Below, in pieces: positions 47,907 through 56,069 of a stretch of DNA of 64,000 nucleotides. Positions within the stretch are counted from its first letter, which is position 1. Each line of letters begins with the position of its first letter. The notes below the pieces were generated by a model that saw only the letters and a list, made by a program, of their open reading frames with translations, had not been told where the DNA came from and made no database searches. Both the position numbers and the translations under genes were made by a program. Source of the DNA: Alloacidobacterium dinghuense (GTDB lineage: Bacteria; Acidobacteriota; Terriglobia; Terriglobales; Acidobacteriaceae); NCBI RefSeq assembly GCF_014274465.1, contig NZ_CP060394.1, positions 868,001-932,000 on the forward strand, in the 5' to 3' direction.

Positions 47907-49409
47907 ATGCATATTCCGCTGCGTACAGTCGATCTGATTCTGGTGGTTCTTTACCTGATAGGGATCACGTGGTTCGGTCTGCGCTTTCGTAAAGATGGAG
48001 AGCGGTCGATCAAGAGCTATTTTCTGGCTGACCGGAATATTCCGTGGTGGGCGATCTCACTTTCGATTGTGGCGGCAGAGACGAGCACCCTGACGATCAT
48101 CAGCGTGCCGGGAATCGCGTTCACCGGGGACTTCGGCTTTCTTCAGCTTGTGATGGGATATCTGCTGGGCCGCATTGTGATCTGCGTTCTGTTTCTGCCG
48201 CGGTATTTTCGCGGCGAATTGATGACGGCGTATCAGTTGATTGGCCAGCGATTCGGAACGCGCCTGCACCGGCTGACAGCGTTGTTGTTTCTGGTGATGC
48301 GGGCCGCGGCGGAGGGTGTGCGTGTCTTCGCCGTGGCCATTGTGGTTGGCGTTGCGCTGGGGACGGGGGATATTGCGTCCATCGTCATCCTGTCTCTGCT
48401 CACGCTGCTCTACACGTTTGAAGGCGGGATGAAGGCGGTGATCTGGACCGATGTGCTGCAGATGCTGCTGTATGTTGTGGGCACAGTGGTGAGCCTGTGG
48501 TCTATCTGCGGGCATATTTCGGGCGGAGCGCACACGCTGCTGTCGGTTGCATCTTCGGCTGGAAAGCTGACTGTCTTTCACTTCTCGCTGTCGGTCGCGC
48601 AGACGTATACGTTCTGGGCCGGCGTTGTTGGCGGTTGCTTTTTAACAATGGCGAGTCACGGAACCGATCAGTTGATGGTGCAGCGGCTGCTCGCGGCGAA
48701 GAATCTGCGTGAATCACGCATGGCGCTGCTCTCGAGCGGCGTTGTGATCCTCGTGCAGTTCACGCTCTTTCTGTTTATCGGCGCTGGATTGTTTGTTTAT
48801 TACCGGCAACTGGGCGTGGCGCCGCACGTCGCGAGCGCGGATCGCATTTTTCCGCAGTTCATTGTGCAGCAGATGCCGGTTGGGATTTCAGGGCTGATGA
48901 TTGCGGCGATTCTTGCGGCTGCGATGTCGAACCTGAGCGCGGCGCTGAATTCGCTGGCTTCCACTTCGATGGTGGATTTTTATCTTCTGCGGAGAACGAA
49001 TGTGAGTGAGGCTGCGAAGACGCGGTTGTCGCGACTGATGACATTGGGATGGGCGGCGATCTTGCTGGCTTTGGCGATTGTTTCTCGCGGCAGCGGACAT
49101 GTTCTGGAGATCGGGTTGTCGATTGCTTCGGTTTTGTGGGGTGGGATGCTGGGAGTTTTTCTACTCGGTACGCTCACGGAACGCGCGAATGAAAAGGGCA
49201 CGATGATTGGTTTGCTTGCTGGATGCGTGTTGAATCTGCTGCTTTGGCGCCAGAGTTCGGAGATTCATGCGAGTGTGCTGGGGCATGATCTTGTTTTTCC
49301 AAAGGTTGCGTGGACGTGGTACGTCGCCATCGGTGCGGTTGTGACGTTCGGAATTGGCTATATGACGAGCCTCTTCAGTAAGTATGAGCGTGTCGGGAGT
49401 GCGATGTAG
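47907..49409 (+). CDS. Sodium:solute symporter (SSS family)
   Basis: A 500-residue inner-membrane transporter with about 13 hydrophobic helices. The N-terminus (IPLRTVDLILVVLYLIGITW) and WAISLSIVAAETSTLTIISV, then LVMGYLLGRIVI, are typical of SSS transporters, as is GTDQLMVQRLLAAKNLRESR. It would use the sodium gradient to import a sugar, amino sugar or similar solute. It starts 16 bp after the hexosaminidase and its stop TAG abuts the ATG of the next gene, which links all three in one operon and points to import of a GlcNAc- or MurNAc-type product. Confidence 0.87.
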   Translation: MHIPLRTVDLILVVLYLIGITWFGLRFRKDGERSIKSYFLADRNIPWWAISLSIVAAETSTLTIISVPGIAFTGDFGFLQLVMGYLLGRIVICVLFLPRYFRGELMTAYQLIGQRFGTRLHRLTALLFLVMRAAAEGVRVFAVAIVVGVALGTGDIASIVILSLLTLLYTFEGGMKAVIWTDVLQMLLYVVGTVVSLWSICGHISGGAHTLLSVASSAGKLTVFHFSLSVAQTYTFWAGVVGGCFLTMASHGTDQLMVQRLLAAKNLRESRMALLSSGVVILVQFTLFLFIGAGLFVYYRQLGVAPHVASADRIFPQFIVQQMPVGISGLMIAAILAAAMSNLSAALNSLASTSMVDFYLLRRTNVSEAAKTRLSRLMTLGWAAILLALAIVSRGSGHVLEIGLSIASVLWGGMLGVFLLGTLTERANEKGTMIGLLAGCVLNLLLWRQSSEIHASVLGHDLVFPKVAWTWYVAIGAVVTFGIGYMTSLFSKYERVGSAM

Positions 49410-51806
49410 ATGAGGATGTATCGCTGGTGGCTTCTTCTGGTTGTTGTTGTCGGTTGGAGCAGCGGCCGGTTATTCGCGCAGCGGCCCGACCTTTCTTCGC
49501 CCGACTTTTCTTCGATTGATGCGCTTGTCGATCAGGCGGTAGAGCAGAAGCAGATTCCGGGCGCGGTGGTTGAGGTTGGTCATGCCGGCCATGCGGTTTT
49601 CCGCAAGGCGTATGGGCAGCGTTCGCTTGAGCCTGTGCGAGAAGTGATGACGGTGGATACCGTCTTCGATATGGCGTCGCTGACGAAGGTGTTGATGACG
49701 GCGACGGCGGTGATGCAGCTTTGCGAGCGGGGGAAGCTGAGCTTCAACGATCCGGTGGCAAAGTATCTGCCCGATTTTGCTGCGAATGGGAAGCAGGACA
49801 TTACGATTCGGCAACTGCTTACGCATTATTCCGGTCTGCCGCCGGATCTTTCACTGGAGCAGCCCTGGGAAGGGAAGAGCGAGGCGTTTCGGCAGGCTCT
49901 CGCTACGCAGCCGGCTACGCCCGCGGGTGTTCGCTTTGTCTATAGCGACATTAATTACATTGTGCTGGGCGCACTGGTCGAGAAGCTCTCCGGCATGCCG
50001 GAAGATGAGTATGTTGAGCGGAATATCATCGCGCCGCTTGGTTTGCAGAGTACGCGCTATCTTCCTCCTGTGGAGTGGCGGGACCACATTGCGCCGACGC
50101 AGTATGAACATGGCGTGATGCTGCGTGGAGTGGTACACGATCCGACGGCACGGCGGATGGGTGGAGTTGCCGGTCATGCGGGACTCTTCAGCTCGGCTGA
50201 TGATGTTGCGGTGTATGCGCAGAATCTTCTGGACCGGCTTGCGGGGAATCCGAGCAAGTTTCCGGTATCGCGCGCGATCCTCGAGAAGATGGTGACGCCG
50301 GAGCAGCCGGCAACCGGCACGGCGCTGCGCGGCTTTGGCTGGGATATTGAGTCGCCATACTCGAGTAATCGCGGAGAGATTTTTCCGGTGGGGTCGTTTG
50401 GGCACACGGGGTTTACGGGTACTTCGCTTTGGATCGATCCAGTGTCCGATTCGTATTTGATTGTGCTGACGAATGCTGTACATCCGGATGGAGGAAAGAG
50501 CGTAGTTGCGCTGCGCAGGCAGCTTGCAGATGCTGCTGCGGCAGCGCTGGGCATTGTTCCTGATGGTGGGAAACTTTCAGCGAAGCTGACGGGCTATAAC
50601 GAGTCGCTGAGCGGCATGCATCGCTGGGTTGCGCGCAATGGTGATGTGAAGACGGGGATTGATGTTCTGGAGGCGGATGGTTTTTCTGAGCTTCATGCAT
50701 TGGCGAAGAAGCATGACGGGCATCTGCGCGCTGGGCTGCTGACAAATCAGACTGGCGTGGACGCGAGCGGGCGCAGGACGATCGACATTCTTGCCCATGC
50801 TGATGGGATTGAATTGAAGACACTCTTCAGTCCTGAGCATGGGATTCGAGGAGCCGAGGACACGGAAAATATCGGCAACGGAAGGGATGCGCAGACGGGA
50901 CTGCCGGTTGTGAGTCTCTATGGGGCGACGGACGCGCAGCGCAGGCCACCGCTCGACGTAATGCGTTCGCTCGATGCGGTCGTCATTGATCTGCAGGATG
51001 TGGGCGTGCGCTTCTACACCTATGAGACGGTGATGGGATATTTTCTGGAAGCTGCTGCGAAGACAGGGACTGAGATCGTTGTGCTGGACAGGCCGAATCC
51101 GATCAACGGCGCGTTTGTGCAGGGGCCGCTTTCAGATAAGGGAAGGGAAAGTTATGTGGATTACATGCCTCTTCCTGTGCGTCACGGTATGACCATGGGT
51201 GAGCTGGCGCGCTACTTCAATGGCGAGCGTGACCTGCATGCTCCGCTGACCGTGGTGAAGATGGAGGGATGGCAGCGCGGCGACTGGTATGACTCGACTG
51301 GGCTGAGTTGGGTCAATCCTTCGCCGAATCTGCGCGACTTGGAGGAGGCGATGCTGTATCCCGCGCTGGGATTGGTGGAGACAACGAATATTTCGGTGGG
51401 GCGCGGAACGGACACGCCGTTCGAGATTCTGGGCGCTCCCTGGGTCGATGGGCGCAAGCTGGCGCACGATTTGAATGCGCGGTTCCTGCCGGGTGTGCGT
51501 TTTGTTGCCGTGGATTTTACGCCGCAGAAGCCTTATCCCTATGCCAGTGAGCTTTGCCATGGTGTGCGTGTGCTGCTGATGGATCGCAATGTGCTGGATG
51601 CGCCGGAATTAGGGATTGTGCTCGCGTCGGTTTTGCATAAGCTTTATTCGCAGGAGTACAAGCTGGAGCGGATCAATAGGCTGCTTGCGAACCAGCATGT
51701 GCTGGAGGCCTTGATGCGTGGGGATGATCCTTCGAAGATTGCTGAGGATTGGCGCGGAGAGCTGGAGGCGTTTGAGGCGAAGCGGAAGGCGGCTTTGCTT
51801 TACTGA
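49410..51806 (+). CDS. Fusion of serine beta-lactamase-like domain and NamZ-type (DUF1343) exo-N-acetylmuramidase domain
   Basis: A 798-residue exported protein with signal peptide (WWLLLVVVVGWSSGRLFA). Residues about 30-390 are a class C beta-lactamase/penicillin-binding-like serine hydrolase: SLTK at 90-93, YSDIN near 178 and HTG near 332. Residues about 415-798 match DUF1343: HLRAGLLTNQTGVDASGRRT, LKTLFSPEHGIRG, VIDLQDVGVRFYTYETVMGY, and GLVETTNISVGRGTDTPFE. This domain is the NamZ exo-lytic muramidase that removes terminal MurNAc. Its start follows the symporter stop without a gap. One chain could act on peptide and glycan sides of muropeptides; that is inference. Confidence 0.87.
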   Translation: MRMYRWWLLLVVVVGWSSGRLFAQRPDLSSPDFSSIDALVDQAVEQKQIPGAVVEVGHAGHAVFRKAYGQRSLEPVREVMTVDTVFDMASLTKVLMTATAVMQLCERGKLSFNDPVAKYLPDFAANGKQDITIRQLLTHYSGLPPDLSLEQPWEGKSEAFRQALATQPATPAGVRFVYSDINYIVLGALVEKLSGMPEDEYVERNIIAPLGLQSTRYLPPVEWRDHIAPTQYEHGVMLRGVVHDPTARRMGGVAGHAGLFSSADDVAVYAQNLLDRLAGNPSKFPVSRAILEKMVTPEQPATGTALRGFGWDIESPYSSNRGEIFPVGSFGHTGFTGTSLWIDPVSDSYLIVLTNAVHPDGGKSVVALRRQLADAAAAALGIVPDGGKLSAKLTGYNESLSGMHRWVARNGDVKTGIDVLEADGFSELHALAKKHDGHLRAGLLTNQTGVDASGRRTIDILAHADGIELKTLFSPEHGIRGAEDTENIGNGRDAQTGLPVVSLYGATDAQRRPPLDVMRSLDAVVIDLQDVGVRFYTYETVMGYFLEAAAKTGTEIVVLDRPNPINGAFVQGPLSDKGRESYVDYMPLPVRHGMTMGELARYFNGERDLHAPLTVVKMEGWQRGDWYDSTGLSWVNPSPNLRDLEEAMLYPALGLVETTNISVGRGTDTPFEILGAPWVDGRKLAHDLNARFLPGVRFVAVDFTPQKPYPYASELCHGVRVLLMDRNVLDAPELGIVLASVLHKLYSQEYKLERINRLLANQHVLEALMRGDDPSKIAEDWRGELEAFEAKRKAALLY

Positions 51807-51844
51807 CCTTGAGGGTGAGCGTTCGACGGCCGTTTTGGGGTCTT

Positions 51845-51973
51845 GCTTTCCCACCCTGTCGCAAATGGCGCGACAGGATGGGGCACCCATTTTCGTGCTT
51901 CCGCCGAAGAAAGTAGATCCTTCCCCTTCCTCTTCGTTGCACTCAGAGTCAGGGTCAGGATGACAGCTTTTAA
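51845..51973. repeat. Dispersed hairpin repeat, copy A5, with downstream module
   Basis: GCTTTCCCACCCTGTCGC, loop AAATGGC, GCGACAGGATGGGGCACCC, TTTTCGTGCTT, then the second module AGATCCTTCCCC...GGGTCAGGATGACAGCT. It lies in the convergent gap between the NamZ fusion and the SprT-like gene. Confidence 0.82.
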
Positions 51974-51976
51974 AGA

Positions 51977-52663
51977 CTAGAGCATCTTCAGGTAGGCTTT
52001 TGCCTGTTCCAATTCTGGAAAGAGTTTTTCGTCTGCCTGGAACTCGCGGGGGTGTACGCAGCGGCGTCCGCGGCGCACTTTGACGGGATGCCTGAGGTGC
52101 AGCATCTCGTGGTACATCAGGTACTCGATTGCGTAACGTGGGGTGTTTTTGCGGTCGAAGACGCGGCTGACCATGATGGTGTTGTGGGCGGCGTCATAGT
52201 GGCCGAGGAGACGGCGCGCCTTGTGCTCGCTCCAAGTGAGAAGAGGCCTGCCGAGTAAGCCATGGAAGAAACGGCGGTTCAGCGTTTCGAAGACTTCGTC
52301 GAGATCGTAGTAGTCACCTTTGGCGGTTGAGATTTTTTTGCGCCCGCGTGTCTGGCGGATGCGCTCGGTCTGCCGGAGCACTCCTTCGCTCGATGCGAAT
52401 CGGCGGTATCGCGCGTTATGAGACGGATCGAGCGGCTTGCGGTAGAGCTTGGCAAGCAGGATGTGCGCGATTGCTCGCAGGACTGTGTCGGGCGCACCTT
52501 CGAGAAGATCGGAAAGGTGGACTTTGATCTGGCCTTCACGCAGGCGAATGGTTGTGTTCAGGCTCGTGAATCGGTAGAAGCGAACATGGATAGGTGGAAT
52601 AGGAGCGCGCGGACGGATGGCGCGATACTCTTCTTCAAACAAACGCGAAAGCTCGGGGTTCAC
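51977..52663 (-). CDS. SprT-like zinc metallopeptidase domain protein
   Basis: A 228-residue protein. The zinc motif YHEMLHLRHP (HExxH) lies near residue 186, with conserved IEYLMYHE before it and REFQADEKLFPELEQAKAYL after it. The family core LNRRFFHGLLGRPLLTWSEH precedes the catalytic part. An N-terminal half contains a second, non-catalytic copy-like stretch (LRAIAHILLAKLYRKPLDPS) where the HExxH His-Glu are replaced, suggesting an ancient internal duplication. Substrate unknown; SprT relatives act on DNA-protein crosslinks, but bacterial members are not well defined. Confidence 0.75.
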   Translation of the reverse strand: MNPELSRLFEEEYRAIRPRAPIPPIHVRFYRFTSLNTTIRLREGQIKVHLSDLLEGAPDTVLRAIAHILLAKLYRKPLDPSHNARYRRFASSEGVLRQTERIRQTRGRKKISTAKGDYYDLDEVFETLNRRFFHGLLGRPLLTWSEHKARRLLGHYDAAHNTIMVSRVFDRKNTPRYAIEYLMYHEMLHLRHPVKVRRGRRCVHPREFQADEKLFPELEQAKAYLKML

Positions 52664-52719
52664 CTAAGCTGAGCGTAGCACAGACGCGTTGATTTTTTTC
52701 GTGACCTTTGCGCTCTGGC

Positions 52720-53256
52720 TTACGAGGGGCCGGTTCCGTTCTTGCCTGCCTGGTCCTTGTGTTCGGCGAAGTATTTCTCCTGATCTTTCTGCAGGGTCTT
52801 TACCTGATCGCTGATACTCTGCGCTGCTTCAATCGCGGTCTTGCGGGCAAAGTCATAGGTTGGATCGGGAGGTGGTTGGACGAGAGCCGCTTGCCATTTG
52901 TCAGATTCCGGAACCAAGTCTTTCAGGGCCTTGCGAACGTCGGCGTGCTGGCCATCATAGGTGTCGAGGTTGTCCTGCAGTTCGTCGACGAGGCGGGTGA
53001 ATTCTTCGATCTTCGCGCGCATTTCGGTGGCGCGGGTTTCAGCTCTCTTGTTGGTAGAAAGCTCTTTGATGGCTGTGACGCGCTGTTCGATGAACTTCGA
53101 ATAGAGCTTGATGCGTTCGTTGGGCCGATCACCGAACTCACGCACTTGATCGATCTCTTCATCATTGAGTGGATCTCTTTGTGATTGGGCCCAACTCCGC
53201 AGCGTGAGGGGGGATAGAAGCAGGACAGCACTCAGGAGGATGAGAAGGCGGCGCAT
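52720..53256 (-). CDS. Secreted coiled-coil hypothetical protein
   Basis: A 178-residue exported protein. The ATG at 53256 starts a signal peptide (RRLLILLSAVLLLSPLTLRS); the frame is open further but without purpose. The mature chain is nearly all helix and charged, for example KRAETRATEMRAKIEEFTRL and VDELQDNLDTYDGQHADVRK, with likely coiled coils. No domain recognised. It is divergent from the TPM gene. Confidence 0.65.
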   Translation of the reverse strand: MRRLLILLSAVLLLSPLTLRSWAQSQRDPLNDEEIDQVREFGDRPNERIKLYSKFIEQRVTAIKELSTNKRAETRATEMRAKIEEFTRLVDELQDNLDTYDGQHADVRKALKDLVPESDKWQAALVQPPPDPTYDFARKTAIEAAQSISDQVKTLQKDQEKYFAEHKDQAGKNGTGPS

Positions 53257-53351
53257 GAGAGCACTCCCTTTGCTGCCAAGTTTAGATGCACGATGCACCT
53301 TTTGCACGTTGAAAGAATGGGGATCGCCGACAGGCATTTAGAATAGCGGAG

Positions 53352-54140
53352 ATGAGGTCTCTCGCTATCCGAAAATTCCTGACCGCTGCAGCTCTGATCT
53401 TGTTTGCGATGGCTGCGGGTCAAGCAACGGGACGCTCGGAGGCGGTGAAAGACCTTCCCAAGCCAACGAATTACGTCAGCGATTTTGCCAATGTTCTGTC
53501 CCCGGAGACAAAGCAGCAACTGAACCAGCTATGCGGACAGGTGGACCATCAGGCGCATGCGCAGATCGCCATTGTAACAGTCAAGACGCTCGATGGCGAG
53601 GAGATTCAGGATTACGCGGTTCAGCTTTGGGATGCGTGGAAGATTGGCCAGAAGGATCGAGGCGTCCTGATTTTGCTGGCAGTGCAGGAACACAAGCGAT
53701 GGATTGCGACTGGTTATGGGCTTGAGGCGATTCTGCCGGATGCCAGGGTAGGGAATATTGGAAGGCAGATGGTGCCGTATCTGCGCTCAGGCGATTACGA
53801 CGATGCTGTGTCGCTGGCTGTGGACCAGATCTCGCAGATCATTGCGCGCGATGCGGGAGTCACGCTGCAGTCGATTCAGAAACGTAGGCCGCCCCAGCAG
53901 CAGGCGATTCGACTAAGCCTTGGCCAGCTGATTATTTTCGCCGTCATTATTTTTCTCGTCATTCTGTTTCTGGCTCGTGCCGGCGGCTCAGGACTGCTGG
54001 GTTTTCTGCTGGGGATGTTTCTCGGCGGCGGCGGTCGCGGCGGCTGGGGTGGTGGTGGTGGCAGCGGCGGCAGTGATGGCGGGTTTGGCGGATTCGGCGG
54101 CGGAAGTACCGGTGGTGGCGGCGCCGGCGGAGATTGGTAG
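53352..54140 (+). CDS. TPM domain protein (YgcG family)
   Basis: A 262-residue protein with a signal peptide (FLTAAALILFAMAAGQATG), a TPM domain (YVSDFANVLSPETKQQLNQL, IAIVTVKTLDGEEIQDYAVQ, RWIATGYGLEAILPDARVG), one transmembrane helix (LIIFAVIIFLVILFLARAG) and a long Gly-rich tail beginning FLGGGGRGGWGG. This is the usual YgcG plan: periplasmic domain, anchor, Gly-rich cytoplasmic or unstructured end. It is followed by a LemA gene, its habitual partner; the pair is linked to envelope maintenance in other bacteria. Confidence 0.88.
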   Translation: MRSLAIRKFLTAAALILFAMAAGQATGRSEAVKDLPKPTNYVSDFANVLSPETKQQLNQLCGQVDHQAHAQIAIVTVKTLDGEEIQDYAVQLWDAWKIGQKDRGVLILLAVQEHKRWIATGYGLEAILPDARVGNIGRQMVPYLRSGDYDDAVSLAVDQISQIIARDAGVTLQSIQKRRPPQQQAIRLSLGQLIIFAVIIFLVILFLARAGGSGLLGFLLGMFLGGGGRGGWGGGGGSGGSDGGFGGFGGGSTGGGGAGGDW

Positions 54141-54221
54141 GGTGCTTCACCTCTTCGGCTAATGGCTTGAGTCGTGTAGTCTCTGGATGAAGAGCACAGG
54201 TTTTGCAAGGAGAATTTGCCC

Positions 54222-54803
54222 GTGATGAGACGTGGGTTGTGGATCGCAATTGCGGTTGTGGTCGTGATCTTTTTGGCAGTGCTGCTGGTTTTTGGCAGCT
54301 ACGTGAGTGCGAAGAATCAGATGGTGGCGAAGCAGGAGGCCGTCCATGCGCAGTGGTCGCAGGTGGATGTGGTGCTGCAACGGCGCGCGGACCTGATTCC
54401 GAATCTGGTGAACACGGTAAAGGGCTATGCGCAGCATGAAGAGACCGTGTTTTCGGACATTGCAAATGCACGCTCCGCGTTGCTCAATGCGCACGATCCT
54501 CAGGGAAAGATTGCGGCAAATGGCCAGTTGGACTCAGCTCTCGGACGATTGCTTGCGCTTTCAGAAAACTATCCCAATCTGAAGGCAGATCAGAACTTTT
54601 TGCAGTTGCAGGACCAGCTAGAGGGTACGGAAAACCGCATCGCGGTGGAGCGTCGCCGCTATAACCAGACGGTGCAGGACTACAACACTTTCATCCGGCA
54701 GTTTCCAAACAGCATCTGGGCAGGCATGGCTGGATTTCAGCCTGATAATGCGTACTTCCAGGCAAGCGAGACGTCGAAGCAACCTCCCAGCGTTAAGTTC
54801 TAG
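54222..54803 (+). CDS. LemA family protein
   Basis: A 193-residue protein. The start is GTG 54222 or ATG 54225; AAGGAG at 54207-54212 is too near the TTG at 54216 for that start. One N-terminal helix (WIAIAVVVVIFLAVLLVFGS) anchors a four-helix LemA domain: VHAQWSQVDVVLQRRADLIP with NLVNTVKGYAQHE, then LLALSENYPNLKADQNFLQL, the family signature ENRIAVERRRYNQTVQDYN and TFIRQFP. It follows the TPM gene by 80 bp on the same strand. Confidence 0.9.
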   Translation: MMRRGLWIAIAVVVVIFLAVLLVFGSYVSAKNQMVAKQEAVHAQWSQVDVVLQRRADLIPNLVNTVKGYAQHEETVFSDIANARSALLNAHDPQGKIAANGQLDSALGRLLALSENYPNLKADQNFLQLQDQLEGTENRIAVERRRYNQTVQDYNTFIRQFPNSIWAGMAGFQPDNAYFQASETSKQPPSVKF

Positions 54804-54929
54804 ATAGGATGAATTGCGAGAGAGGTCGCCGTATCTGGCAAGCGTGATCACGGTGGCCTAAGCCATTCTTGCTGTAACTGGTTTGGACGTTTTCTTCTTC
54901 GTTCAGGATAAGAGCAGCAGGCCCGGATG

Positions 54930-55330
54930 GCGCGGTCCGGCCGTTCGAGCGCCTGAAGAGCCGCCCCCGTCCTTTGCGGATCGACAAGCCCGGAGGGGGA
55001 GGAACCAACGAAAAGACTCGCTTGCCTGAGCCCATGGACCTTCTCTTCCCCAAATGGCAGCGCGAATTGTTCAACACCATTCTCGACGAAGAGAAACTTA
55101 AAGCTGACCGGGACGGTCAAGCGCGCACTGCTTACAGCCTGCGCCATACCTACATCTGCCTGCGCTTGATGGAGGGGGCGGATATCTACCAGATCGCCAA
55201 GAATTGCAGGAGATCGGTCGAGATGATCGAAAAATTCTATGCCTCCCATATCAAGACCCGCCTCGACGCGGCGGCTATCAACATCATGCGCAAGAAGAAG
55301 GTGGCCAAGGAACTTCGCACCGGCACTTAG
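54930..55330 (+). pseudogene. Tyrosine integrase, C-terminal remnant
   Basis: Only the last part of a phage-type integrase is left. AVRPFERLKSRPRP is visible near 54,930, then MDLLFPKWQRELFNTILDEE, TAYSLRHTYICLRLMEGADI with the catalytic RHT box, and YQIAKNCRRSVEMIEKFYAS with the nucleophile Tyr. The N-terminal DNA-binding and first catalytic Arg regions are missing. It ends 21 bp before the tRNA-Leu gene on the same strand, so it is probably the stub of an element that used this locus. Confidence 0.7.
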
Positions 55331-55351
55331 CCTTATACTTAAGGTGGCCAC

Positions 55352-55699
55352 GCGGGCGTGGCGGAATCGGCAGACGCATCGGACTTAAGCGTAACTTGAG
55401 TGCTCGCCGGGAAACCGGCGATGCAGAACTGTTCAAATTCGGGGAACCCTGTGAAATGGCGATCCCGAGCCAAGCCCCGACGGAGAACTCCGGAGGGGAA
55501 GGTGTAGAGACTAGACGGGCAGCACCTACCGCCGAACGGCGACAGACCGAACGGTCACGGTGAAGGTATAGTCCAGACCACAAACCTGCCGGAGCGTCCC
55601 TCGGACGCGCTTTCCGGCAGGACGGCGAAAGCCGCAGATGGTAAGAAAATCCGTTGGGGCGCAAGCCCCGTGAGGGTTCAAGTCCCTCCGCCCGCACCA
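55352..55699 (+). tRNA. trnL: tRNA-Leu(UAA) interrupted by a group I intron
   Basis: Exon 1 (55352-55386) reads GCGGGCG acceptor, TG, D arm GCGGAATCGGCAGACGC, A, anticodon strand TCGGA and CTT, ending after U34. Exon 2 (55646-55699) starts AAAATCCGT, giving loop CTTAAAA with anticodon TAA, then a long variable arm GGGGC/GCCCC, T stem GAGGG/CCCTC with loop TTCAAGT, acceptor CGCCCGC, A and encoded CCA. Acceptor pairing is complete. The mature tRNA would be 89 nt, a class II leucine tRNA. Confidence 0.93.
55387..55645 (+). ncRNA. Group I intron in tRNA-Leu(UAA), 259 nt, no ORF
   Basis: Splice-site U34 pairs as U-G with internal guide GAGT (55398-55401) against exon ACTT. P2 is CGCCGG-GAAA-CCGGCG (55405-55420). 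The Q-like AAATTCGGGGAACCC lies near 55436. P7, the guanosine site, pairs GACTA (55509-55513, in GTGTAGAGACTAGACGGGC) with TAGTC (55569-55573, in AAGGTATAGTCCAGA). A P9-type hairpin CGGC-GAAA-GCCG is at 55623-55634 and the intron ends with the terminal G at 55645. Size, insertion site and core match the IC3 introns of cyanobacterial and plastid trnL. Confidence 0.92.
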
Positions 55700-56069
55700 G
55701 CCTAACTCTTTTATTCGCGTCCCCACCTCTCCCGGAGGTCCAACAACGACGCCTCCGTACAACCAAAGTCTCCTATGAATCAGCAAGATGTGTGTTGCGA
55801 ATATGGGAGATACTGAAGCAACCTAATCCAATAGCATCTCTGATTCTTGCGCTGAGAGCGCACGCCACAGAATGAATATCGAAGCCGATACCTGCCGGAA
55901 ATATGTTGTCCCAAGGCTGCTCATCTTAGGCGGGGGAGCTGTTCGTGCAAAAGAAGTGCGAACGTTTGAATTCGGCAACGCTTCGCGAGTACGTCGGAAT
56001 CGCCTGCGAGCATTACGCTTCGAATTTCGGAGTGAAGATCGACTACCGGACTGTGACCATGCAGAAGAC
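55700..56069. other. Intergenic stretch after the tRNA, no gene seen
   Basis: Short frames here lack family resemblance, and no clear attachment repeat of the tRNA 3' end is visible downstream. The frame at 55945 on the plus strand runs into the convergent esterase gene and is not accepted. Confidence 0.4.

Noticed and set aside
54216-54224. TTG start for the LemA gene
   Set aside because: The AAGGAG ends only three bases before it; the GTG or ATG just downstream has proper spacing.
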